Source of the DNA: Lethocerus indicus
Taxonomy: Eukaryota > Arthropoda > Insecta > Hemiptera > Belostomatidae
Length of the DNA stretch: 64,000 nucleotides
Direction: 5' to 3'
Assembly: GCA_019843655.1 (NCBI GenBank)
Contig: JACDQD010000002.1
Location: 38,347,413 to 38,411,412 of the forward strand
In this document: one piece after another, positions 1 to 8,813 of the stretch
Layout of the letters: each line of letters begins with the position of its first letter
Position numbering within the stretch: position 1 is the first letter of the stretch
The notes under the pieces: model-generated
Databases searched by the model: none
What the model was told of the DNA's origin: nothing
Seen by the model: the letters and a program-made list of their open reading frames with translations, nothing else
Translations under genes and position numbers: made by a program

Positions 1-473
1 CTGAATGCAATTCCACGAACCAATCAATTCCGTTGAATGAATTCCACGAACCAATCAATTCCGTTGAATGAAATCCACGAACCAATGAATTCCATTGTAT
101 GAATTCCACGAACCAATGAATTCCGTTGAATGAATTCCACGAACCAATCAATTCCACTGAATGAATTCCACGAACCAATCAATTCCGTTGAATGAATTCC
201 ACGAACCAATGAATTCCGTTGAATGAATTCCACGAACCAATGAATTCCACTGAATGAATTCCACGAACCAATGAATTCCGTTGAATGAATTCCACGAACC
301 AATGAATTCCAATGAATTCCACGAACCAATGAATTCCACTGAATGAATTCCACGAACCAATGAATTCCGTTGAATGAATTCCACGAACGAATGAATTCCA
401 CGAACCAATGAATTCCGTTGAATGAATTCCACGAACCAATCAATTCCACTGAATGAATTCCACGAACCAATGA
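1..473. repeat. 31-bp tandem satellite containing EcoRI sites
   Basis: About 15 head-to-tail copies of a 31-bp unit beginning GAATTCCACGAACCAAT and ending with a CCGTTGAAT or CCACTGAAT variant. A few units are partly deleted, for example near 300-320 and 390. The left end is cut by the window. Apparent ORFs here are satellite translations. Confidence 0.95.
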
Positions 474-779
474 ATTAAATTCGAATCAATTTTTAATTTT
501 TATGCTATTCGATTCTATTTTCTGGTCGGCGCCTGTGTAAAATTTCCCCAATAACGCCGATGGCGCCGCCTATCGGTAAAATGCGCAACTGCTTAATTGC
601 CGGTCCCAGAATATCGGGTATTTCGGCTGAATTTGAATTCGAATCGAATTAATTTCTCGTCCATTTCTGCTCTCACTTTTGGCCGGCAGACGCGTGTGAA
701 AGTTCCGCTCTCAATATCGCCACGAAATGGATATTTTCAAATTTTAATTTCGTCTTTTTTTGTGTCGCTCTCTGTACAG
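474..779. other. Intron-like sequence, nothing recognised
   Basis: Moderately AT-rich single-copy DNA between the satellite and the first BICDR exon seen. The last 30 bases form the pyrimidine tract of its acceptor. Confidence 0.5.
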
Positions 780-845
780 GAGATGGAGTCGAAATCCGAA
801 GAGCTGAAGCGCCGGAACGAGACCATAATGGATCTGACCAGCAAG
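780..845 (+). CDS. BicDR: BICDR exon a (22 codons)
   Basis: The acceptor is a clear pyrimidine tract ending in gtacag. The reading begins EMESKSEELKRRNET and is amphipathic, coiled-coil-like sequence. The exon ends at AAG followed by GCAAGT, so the donor is GC rather than GT but otherwise matches the consensus. Phase 0 on both sides agrees with the exon at 4108. The short length makes it less certain than the two later exons. Confidence 0.65.
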
Positions 846-3800
846 GCAAGTCTTATTTTCCATTATCTATGTTATAATTCTATAATAATATGATAGGAGG
901 CATATTTCCGGTTTATGGGTCGTAATAAATGAAAATATTTTCCATTTCGGGTATCTAGTTCGTAAAATCGCCGCCAGATGGCTGCATTTTGATTCGGGCG
1001 CTGGCAGTTCCAGAAATCGCCACCGGGTGGCGCAGCACTGAACGCCGTAATCGAATTTGGCGACCTCCTTACATCTCACGTTCTCCTAATCTCTCAAATC
1101 CTGATTATTTTTTTTCCAAATATCAGGAGCTCGCTCGGTTTAATCCTGCAGTGCTGCCCCCAGATGGAAATTTCCGCAACTAAAAAATTTTTTTTTTAAT
1201 CAAAAACCCGAATTGTGCCTTCAACGTTCGTAATCAGTAGGATCAATAGCAACGGATTTAGGTCTATACGAAACTTTTTCTAGACAGATCTAGGCGGAAA
1301 CAATTTTTTCCCCTAAATATAACCTTATGATACATGAAATTGTTCATCTCGATGAGTGTAACATCACTATAAGTATGTAGGATCGATAGCGACGGATCTA
1401 GGTCTATACGAAACGTTTTCTAGACGGGTCTAGGTTGAAACAATTTTTTCCCCTAAATACGGCCTTATGATATATCAAATTGTTCATCTCGACGAGTGTA
1501 ACATCACTATAAGTATGTAGGATCGATAGCGACGGATCTAGGTCTATACGAAAATTTTTCTAGACGGGTTTAGGTGGAAACAATTTTTTACCCTAAATAC
1601 GGCCTTGTGATACATCAAATTGTTCGTCTCGTCGAGTGTAACATCGCTATTGTATAGATAAGTATCTAGAATCGATAGCAACGGAGCTAGATCTCAGATT
1701 TCTGTTTTCAGAGCATTCAGTAACGCATCGGATTTGTCGGAATTGTCCGGACGGATTGAGGCCGTGTCGGACAAGGCCGGTACTAATTCGGACAAAAGGG
1801 AAAAACCTTCATCGTCGGTTCGGGGGGAAAATCCATTAAGTTTCCCAACCCCTTCAGGGGAAACCTTGAGCAGTGAAAGTGGGACTCTGTCTGTCTCTCT
1901 CTCTCTCTCTCTGTCCTCTTTAGTTTCTGGATTCTCCATTACGTTATAATTGATCGTTATGTTTAGGGTGTCCCAAAACTACCCCTAGTAGATTTGAGAA
2001 TTTGCCACAATTCTTGCAGAGTAAAGTCGGAGCAAACGTATTTAAAAAAAAAAATAGCCATTCGACAGCCGATAGTTTAGGGTCAGTACGAATGGGGTGG
2101 CGTTACACGGTAGAACAACGCGTTTTCATTGTTGGACAATATTTCAAAAATAATCTGGTAATTTCGATTCAAATCTTGCGTTGATTTTGGGACACCCCCT
2201 CCCCATATAGGCCCCGTCAAACATCTTTATCGTGCGTTTGTAGTTGTAGATTGTTTGTTGATTGTATCGAATGAATTGTAACGCGGGCGTTCCGCTTTCT
2301 GTTTCCGTTTGGACACCAGCTCTCGCGCGGCTACAACAGACAGATGGATCTGGACACGGAGAAGGTCGGGTTATAAAACTTAAAAAAAAAAAAAAAAAAA
2401 ACCGCTCCAGGTTATAAATAATAGAGCGCACTGTAGCGCATGCGTCCGCTCCAAAGCTACACAATACACGCTATATACACACTGTACACTGTATACTGTA
2501 TACTGTAGCCCGCTCACGATATTATGTACGACGGACCGTAGCGGATTTCTCTCTCTCTCTCTCTGTACTTCTCGATTCTGGGCGTAATTTTTTTTTAGCG
2601 TAAAATATGCCCCGGAGCTTAAATCGCGATCGTACATTCTGATAAAAAAAAGGATACCGTGGGATGTTTTACGGTTGAAGGAACGTTTCCTCGATGAGAA
2701 TTCTTCCAGTATTTCCCCTATACTGAGAATCGAACGTTCCCGTGTCTGACGTTCGCCTGACGTTCGTCTGACGTTCGTCTGACGTTCGTCTGACGTTCGT
2801 CTGACGTTCGTCTGACGTTCGTCCGACGTTCGTCTGACGTTCGTCCGACGTTCGTCCGACGTTCGTCTGACGTTCGTCGACGTTCGTCTGACGTTCGTCT
2901 GACGTTCGTCTGACGTTCGTCTGACGTTCGTCTGACGTTCGTCTGACGTTCGTCTGACGTTCGTCCGACGTTCGTCCTGACGTTCGTCTGACGTTCGTCT
3001 GACGTTCGCCTGACGTTCGTCTGACGTTCGTCTGACGTTCGTACGTTCGTCTGACGTTCGTCTGACGTTCGTCTGACGTTCGTCTGACGTTCGTCTGACG
3101 TTCGTCTGACGTTCGACGTTCGTCTGACGTTCGTCCGTTCGTCTGACGTTCGTCTGACGTTCGTCTGACGTTCGCCTGACGTTCGTCTGACGTTCGCCTG
3201 ACGTTCGTCACACTTTTATCAGATCGTATCACCGAACCGCTGGTAAAGTGGACGTAACCACGTGGTTGTTGCACGTGCACGCGCACACGTGACCCGAGAC
3301 ACCTACTTACTCGGTCCGGTACTTACTCACTTAGCCACTGGTACTTATTTGTCCGTGCCATATCACATTTCAGTTTTCAGTTCACAAACCGTTTTACACG
3401 GTTAATAAGAAATTTTCTTATTAATCGCCATAAAATCGTTCTAGTACCTTCAGTGACCTTTTCACCTTCGTTCCTATTCCTATTAATGTAACAATTCGAT
3501 AAAATCGCCGTATTATAGATTGCCCGAAATCGCTGAAAGGGCCAATATTAAAATTCTGATTTCAATAATAAATTTTTTTTAAAAAATTTATACGTATAAA
3601 TATATTTTTCAGTGCCCTCTATTGGGACACAGTTGGCGACACTGCGGCAACAAGTTTCCAGTTCAGCCATGTTGGCCACAATTGAATCGTTTATACGCAC
3701 CATTTACTCAATATAATATTGCAAATTTTTCGCTTTTCTAATCGAAAATAGGCGGTAAACTCTTCTCTCGATGTTCTATATATATATATATATATATAAA

Positions 3801-6527
3801 TATATATATATTGGGTTGGCAACTGAGTGATTGCGGAATTCAGCATAACAAGTGGCGTTGTATATATTTTTAAGTGCGTCATCTTTGCACGGATAAAATT
3901 CTCATTTGGTCCTTTCCAAATATTCAGTATCGAAATTACGGTGAAACAAAGTTCCATTTGGGATAATTTTTTCGTTAAAGAGACGAGGACCGCTCCAGAG
4001 TGGACGTCCGTCTGGAGGTCGACGATGACCCCCGAATAAAGTTCGACGCTGGGACTTTGAAAATATGTACAAGTCCGCTTGTGGCGGCGAATTCCGCGAT
4101 CGCTCAGAGTCTGGAATTGAACGAGGCGACGGTCGTTTGGCAGATGAGCGTTATGGAGGCTGAGCTGAGCGGCTGCCAGGAGGAGAGGGACAGGGCTAGG
4201 GAGGATCTGCGCCAGCTGCAGGGCGAGGACGGCGACGGTGTCCAGCCGACGGCCACCGAAGAGATGCTGATGCAGGCGTGGCAGGTGAGGGACAGGGCCG
4301 TACAGAGGAAGAACGCCGCCATGGTCCAACTGGCCAGGACCAGGATCGAGGTGATGCAGGCCAACAGCCAGCTGATGGAGGCGATACAGCAGAAGATAGA
4401 GCTCAGCCAACAGCTCGACCAGTGGCAGGTCAGTATTACGTCAGTACTAAGTGATACAAAGTACACTTGCCCCCAACGGAAAGAAGAATATAAAAATCTG
4501 AAAATTTTGAAAATTTCTGAAAATTTCCACCAATTTGTCCCGTATTCGGGGTCGACAGTGGTCCCCAAAGTGAGTTACACTTGCCCCCCCCCCCCCCCCA
4601 GGGGAAAGGAGAATATAAAAATCGAAAATTTTTAAAATTTCTGAAAATTTCCCCCCCATTCGTCCCGTATTCGGGGTCGACAGTGGTCCCAAAGTGAGTT
4701 ACACTTGCCCCCTCCCCTCAAGGAAAGGAGAATATAAAAATCGAAAATTTTTAAAATTTCTGAAAATTTCCCCCATTCGTCCCGTATTCGGGGTCGACAG
4801 TGGTCCCAAAGTGAGTTACACTTGCCCCCTAAAAGGAAAATATAAAAATTGAAAATTTTTAAAATTTCTGAAAATTTCCCCATTTGTCCCGTATTCGGGG
4901 TCGACAGTGGTCCCAAAGTGAGTTACACTTGCCCCCTAAAAGGAAAATATAAAAATCGAAAATTTTTAAAATTTCTGAAAATTTCCCCATTCGTCCCGTA
5001 TTCGGGGTCGACAGTGGTCCCAAAGTGAGTTACACTTGCCCCCCCCCGAAAGGAAAATATAAAAATCGAAAATTTTGAAAATTTCTGAAAATTTCCCCCG
5101 ATTCGTCCCGTATTCGGGGTCGACAGTGGTCCCAAAGTGAGTTACACTTGCCCCCCCGAAAAGGAAAATATAAAAATTGAAAATTTTGAAAATTTCTGAA
5201 AATTTCCACCAATTTGTCCCGTATTCGGGGTCGACAGTGGTCCCAAAATGAGTTACACTTGACCCCCCTAAAAGGAAAATATAAAAATCGAAAATTTTTA
5301 AAATTTCTAAAAATTTCCCCCCATTTGTCCCGTATTCGGGGTCGACAGTGGTCCCCAAAGTGAGTTACACTTGCCCCCCGGAAAGGAAAATATAAAAATC
5401 GAAAATTTTGAAAATTTCATATATTTCCCCGATTTGGCCCTTATTTGGTCCAAAGTTGAAAAATCGAAAATTTCATTTTTTCAAAAATCTCAACCGTTTT
5501 GCCTCAATAAGCCGTCGACGGTGGTCCAAAATTGAGATGCTCTATAAAGAAAAAGTTGAAAAGATCGAAAATGTTATTTTTTTTTTAAATTACCCCGATC
5601 TGTCAAAACGTTGGTTCGAAAGTCGGATAAGGGTTTTCCTTATGGGGAAAGTTGAAAAATTGAAAATTTTATTTTTTCAAAAATCTCACCCGTTCTGCCT
5701 CACAAACCGTCGACGGTGGTCCAAAAAATTGAGATGCTCTATAAAGAAAAAGTTGAAAAATCGAAAATTGGGTTTTTTCAAAAATTTACCCCTATTTGTC
5801 TCGTCCAAATTTGTCGTATTTGTGGTCCAAAATTGGTATACAGTTGCTCAATATAAAGGGGAAAGTTCAGAAATCGAAAATATTTTTAAAAAAATCCCAA
5901 AATTCGGTCTGCAGTGGCTCCAAACTGAGATAAACTTGCAGGGTGGGAAAAAAAATCGAAAAAATGTACCGGATTTTCTGAAAAACATAACTAGTATTGA
6001 TATTGTGGCCGGGTAACGATTGAAAGTGGATTAGTTTAAACGTACCTTTTTTGCGTTGTGAGGAATAGCGTAGAAGTTCTGTCGCGTTTCTGCCTCCTCC
6101 TCTCGCCGTCTTCAGTAGCGCCGTGTTGTGTCAGTCACTTTCGGCTCTTTTCCGCCACCGGACGGCGGTAGGTACAAGTGGCACAGTGAGGATGCGCCCT
6201 CCCCGCCACATCAAGTGCCGACAGCGACTACTGAAGACGGCGAACGGCCGAACCGCAGCGCAGAAAATCATAGTCGGTTTTGTTGGCTGTCCGCAGATGG
6301 ACATGCAGGCGCTGTTGGACGAACAGATGAGGCGTAAACTGATGTGTCCCGAGTACGAGTACGGCAGCGGCCAGAACACTCCCGGTACGCCGTCGACAGT
6401 CGGAGGATCGCCATCGGCCAACAACGCCTCTTCCTCCAACAACAACAACAACAACGCCTCCTCCAACAACGCCTCCGGCCAACCGAAGAGGCCTCCGAGG
6501 CGGCTCTTCGGCATATTCAACCGATAG
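780..6527 (+). CDS. BicDR: Bicaudal-D-related dynein adaptor (BICDR/BICDL), 3' part of gene
   Basis: Three exons are seen: 780-845, 4108-4428 and 6297-6527, all joining in phase 0. The product is a coiled-coil protein of the BICD-like cargo adaptor family, which links dynein-dynactin to Rab-positive vesicles in the cytoplasm. The diagnostic stretch is in the middle exon, where a long heptad-rich segment ends in NSQLMEAIQQKIELSQQL and then DQWQ. It continues in the last exon with MDMQALLDEQMRRKL, the order seen at the C-terminal coiled coil of BICDL1. The tail is low-complexity (Asn/Ser/Gly) and ends in a basic PKRPPRRLFGIFNR. The N-terminal exons lie left of the window. The first intron uses a GC donor, and its acceptor sits in a mariner remnant. 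Family assignment is firm; paralogue assignment is inferred. Confidence 0.85.
1237..1690. repeat. About 140-bp tandem repeat, three copies plus a fragment
   Basis: Units begin GTAGGATCGATAGCGACGGA at 1377 and 1517, with a diverged copy at 1237 and a fragment at about 1667. Each contains TCTAGACGGGTCTAGG and ends in CATCACTATAAGTAT. Copies differ by scattered substitutions. Confidence 0.9.
1965..2199 (+). mobile_element. Short Tc1/mariner-like remnant (family E) with DUF4817-type N-terminus
   Basis: Inverted termini: AGGGTGTCCCAAAA at the left and TTTTGGGACACCC at the right. Inside, about 2092-2155 reads GWRYTVEQRVFIVGQYFKNN, which resembles the helix-turn-helix start (DUF4817 type) of insect transposases. 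Most of the coding region is gone. The internal stretch around 2005-2035 recurs inverted at 11850-11890, so the two loci belong to one family. Confidence 0.7.
2745..3209. repeat. 11-bp satellite, unit TGACGTTCGTC
   Basis: About 40 tandem copies of TGACGTTCGTC with occasional C-for-T changes and one-to-three-base slips. On the - strand it forms an open frame of a repeated 11-residue peptide, which is a by-product of the unit not being a multiple of three. Confidence 0.95.
3811..4107 (+). mobile_element. Decayed mariner element (family A) abutting a BICDR exon
   Basis: The left end reads TTGGGTTGGCAACT then GAGTGATTGCGGAATTC, like cecropia/mellifera-type mariner termini. The right end is the inverted copy (GTACAAGTCCGCTTGTGG then GAATTCCGCGATCGCTCAG). 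It stops about 15 bases short of the expected tip, exactly where the exon starts. It is internally deleted compared with the roughly 530-bp copies elsewhere. Confidence 0.8.
4108..4428 (+). CDS. BicDR: BICDR exon b, coiled coil (107 codons)
   Basis: It starts SLELNEATVVWQ and runs through CQEERDRAREDLRQ to EAIQQKIELSQQL and DQWQ, the family's most conserved coiled-coil segment. The donor is CAG followed by GTCAGT at 4429. The acceptor CAG at 4105-4107 lies inside the right end of a mariner remnant, with only a few pyrimidines before it. The open frame extends upstream to 4000, but that part is transposon sequence. Confidence 0.9.
4430..5990. repeat. About 118-bp satellite in the last BICDR intron, grading into a diverged array
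   Basis: Units of about 110-125 bp carry GTCCCGTATTCGGGGTCGAC, AGTGAGTTACACTTGCCCC and GAAAATTTCTGAAAATTTCC. About eight units lie between 4444 and 5410. From 5410 to 5990 longer, more diverged units share the CGTCGACGGTGGTCC and AATCGAAAA blocks. Poly-C runs vary between units. The array starts within about 15 bases of the exon donor. Confidence 0.9.
6055..6275. mobile_element. Foldback hairpin element (family F), copy upstream of the BICDR last exon
   Basis: An inverted-repeat element: TCTCGCCGTCTTCAGTAGCG near 6110 pairs with CTACTGAAGACGGCGAACGG near 6228. The same sequences recur at 13.87, 14.85, 26.11, 46.03 and 57.0 kb. It ends about 20 bases before the splice acceptor. Confidence 0.75.
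6297..6527 (+). CDS. BicDR: BICDR terminal exon (76 codons plus stop)
   Basis: The acceptor is tgtccgcag. The exon reads MDMQALLDEQMRRKLMCPEY, then a Gly/Ser/Asn-rich linker with a run of Asn codons, then a basic PPRRLFGIFNR and TAG. The open frame continues upstream, but that DNA is a foldback element, so the exon starts at the splice site. Confidence 0.88.
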   Translation: MDMQALLDEQMRRKLMCPEYEYGSGQNTPGTPSTVGGSPSANNASSSNNNNNNASSNNASGQPKRPPRRLFGIFNR

Positions 6528-6582
6528 GCTAAAAAATCAACATTTAAATTTCAATTTCAGTTTTTACTAATCGCCACATGAA

Positions 6583-6588
6583 AATAAA
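6583..6588 (+). terminator. Polyadenylation signal AATAAA of the BICDR gene
   Basis: A canonical AATAAA lies about 55 bases after the BICDR stop codon. It fits as the cleavage and polyadenylation signal; no downstream GU-rich element was assessed. Confidence 0.5.
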
Positions 6589-6611
6589 AACGATAATACG
6601 GGGATATTTCT

Positions 6612-7200
6612 TGAGCGAGTCGCGGGGAAATTTTGTAGGTCGCCCCCTTCAAAGGTAAAAATTACCCTCCCACCGGGTTTGGGTATCGGAAAGAAACTAC
6701 GTCTGAACGGTTTAATTTAAAAAAATAATAATTTTTAACAATATAATAGATTATAATTAACGATTGGAGAAATTCTTCGGGGGGTGGCGGCCCTGTCGCA
6801 GGGAAATTTCGTAGGTCGCTCCCATTAAACGTAAAAATTACCCTCGATCTGATTATCGGAAAGAAACTACGTTCATTAACATTCAAAACGGTTTTTTATA
6901 GAATTTATTTTATTATTGATTTTTATTGTTTAACGATTGGAGAAATTCTTCGTGGGGTGGCGGCCCTGTCGCAGGGAAATTTCGTAGGTCGCCCCCATTA
7001 AAGGTAAAAATTACCCTCGATCCGATTATCGGAAAGAAACTACGTTGATTAACATTCAAAACAGATTTTTAAAAGAATTTATTTTATTATTGATTTTTAT
7101 TGTTTAACGATTGGAGAAATTTTTCGGAGATATGGCAGCCCTGTCGCAGGGAAATTTCGTCGGTCGCCCCCCCCATTAAAGGTAAAAATTACCCTCGATA
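6612..7200. repeat. About 175-bp tandem repeat, four units
   Basis: GCAGGGAAATTTCGTAGGTC recurs at about 6796, 6971 and 7145, with a diverged first copy near 6621. The units also share TATCGGAAAGAAACTACGTT and a T-rich tail. It lies just downstream of the BICDR gene. Confidence 0.9.
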
Positions 7201-7379
7201 AACGAAACGTGTCTTACCCCTTAATGTCGGTAATTACTAACTTAATAATAATTTATCCGGAGATGAACTAACTGAAAAACTGGCTATTTCTACAATGAAA
7301 AAAGTCCCGATCGGATTAAATATTTATTTTTTCTCCTGCGTCGAATCGAAGGCCCCGTCAAGTCCCCAACAGTAGTCAT

Positions 7380-8205
7380 CGAAGGGACTTAGTCCGAAAA
7401 AAATCCTGGATGTCCCCAAGTCCGAAAAAATTCCTGGATGATGTCCCCAAGTCCGAAAAATTCCAGATGATGTCCCCAAGTCCGAAAAAATTCCGATCCC
7501 CAAGTCCGAAAAATTCCTAGATGATGTCCCCAAGTCCGAAAAAATTCCAGATGTCCCCAAGTCCGAAAAAAATTCCTAGATGATGTCCCCAAGTCCGAAA
7601 AAATTCCAGATGATGTCCCCAAGTCCGAAAAAATTCCTAGATGATGTCCCCAAGTCCGAAAAAAATTCCTAGATGATGTCCCAAGTCCGAAAAAATTCCT
7701 AGATGATGTCCCCAAGTCCGAAAAAATTCCCAGATGATGTCCCCAAGTCCGAAAAAATTCCTAGATGATGTCCCCAAGTCCGAAAAAAATTCCTAGATGA
7801 TGTCCCCAAGTCCGAAAAAATTCCTAGATGGTATCCCCAAAGTAAGAAAAAAATTCCAGATGATGTCCCCAAGTCCGAAAAAATTCCAGATGATGTCCCC
7901 AAGTCCGAAAAAAATTCCCAGATGATGTCCCCAAGTCCGAAAAAATTCCTAGATGATGTCCCCAAGTCCGAAAAAATTCCTAGATGATGTCCCAAGTCCG
8001 AAAAAATTCCAAGATGATGTCCCCAAGTCCGAAAAAATTCCAAGATGATGTCCCCAAGTCCGAAAAAAATTCCCAGATGATGTCCCCAAGTCCGAAAAAA
8101 TTCCTAGATGATGTCCCCAATACCGAAAAAATTCCAAGATTATGTCCCCAAGTCCGAAAAAATTCAAAGATTTTGTCCCCAAGTCCGAAAAAAATTCCAA
8201 AAAAC
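7380..8205. repeat. 31-bp satellite, unit GATGTCCCCAAGTCCGAAAA
   Basis: About 26 tandem units with the core GATGTCCCCAAGTCCGAAAA followed by AATTCCTAGAT or a close variant. A-run length varies from unit to unit. Long - and + strand ORFs here are artefacts of the repeat. Confidence 0.95.
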
Positions 8206-8689
8206 CGCCCCCCACCACGCGTTACTGTTTCTTGAAATCTCGCCAGAAAAAAAATCTCCGATATTCTATAGAGAAAAATAACACGAAAAATTCAGTACGA
8301 ACGCGACGATGAACGTCTATAGTTTCATCGATCGCTCCATATGCCGTCCGCGCCTGATGAAAGAAAAAAAAAATGAAATTTTAAAATTTGAACGCGAAAA
8401 AAATTGTCCCTAACTTGTCCATCACCTCGTTGCCTGATCTATGATCCATCGAAATGTATTTATGTATTCCACAAAGTATATATATCTATATATTTATAGT
8501 AGAGAGAGAGAGAGTGAGGATTTCACTGTATTTTAGGCTAAGACCGGTCTTTGAGAAAATGCCGTGCCTTTTTTTTTTTTCTTTCCTCTTGTGGTCTCAC
8601 GTTTGCCGTCCTTAAATATCGCATTATTCGATTCGTTTAAAAAAAAAATAAATAAAAAAAAAATTTTCGACCTATATATATATATAATT

Positions 8690-8745
8690 AACGAGCCGAG
8701 AGTGGAGGCGGAGGGACGCGGGTTCGAATCCCGGCGCCTCCTCCT
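8690..8745 (+). pseudogene. tRNA-like remnant (A-box, B-box, no anticodon arm)
   Basis: GAGCCGAGAGTGG resembles an A-box/D-arm of a Ser/Leu-type tRNA, and GGTTCGAATCC is a perfect B-box in a T-arm CGGGTTCGAATCCCG. The acceptor-like strands GGAGGCG (8704) and CGCCTCC (8735) can pair. There is no room for an anticodon arm, so this is a deleted tRNA or tRNA-derived SINE fragment, not a working tRNA. Confidence 0.5.
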
Positions 8746-8766
8746 CCTCCTGTATTGAATCCGACC

Positions 8767-8768
<2 letters not shown>

Positions 8769-8812
<44 letters not shown>
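8769..8812. repeat. (TA)n microsatellite
   Basis: About 22 TA dinucleotides just after the tRNA-like fragment. Confidence 0.95.

Positions 8813-8813
<1 letters not shown>

Larger units (their letters stand above)
846..4107 (+). other. BICDR intron (GC donor, mariner-derived acceptor)
   Basis: A 3.26-kb intron holding a 140-bp repeat, a short DUF4817-type transposon remnant, an 11-bp satellite and a mariner remnant at its 3' end. The stretches 846-1236, 1691-1964, 2200-2744 and 3210-3810 show only low-complexity tracts and no further exon that fits the phase. Confidence 0.6.

Noticed and set aside
24..470. Long - strand ORFs in the first 470 bases
   Set aside because: They are translations of the 31-bp satellite in three frames, all open because the unit lacks stops.
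1712..1949. Open frame after a TTTTCAG, possible extra BICDR exon
   Set aside because: Its phase does not fit the exons at 845 or 4108, it ends in a (CT)n Ser/Leu run and it has no clear donor.
2669..3286. 205-residue Arg/Thr-rich repeat protein
   Set aside because: Purely the 11-bp satellite read on the - strand.
6123..6296. Upstream extension of the last BICDR exon to an ATG
   Set aside because: That DNA is a foldback element; the splice acceptor at 6296 gives the conserved join.
7324..8235. Several ORFs with repeated Phe/Gly/Leu pattern
   Set aside because: By-product of the 31-bp satellite; frames overlap and break with A-run length.
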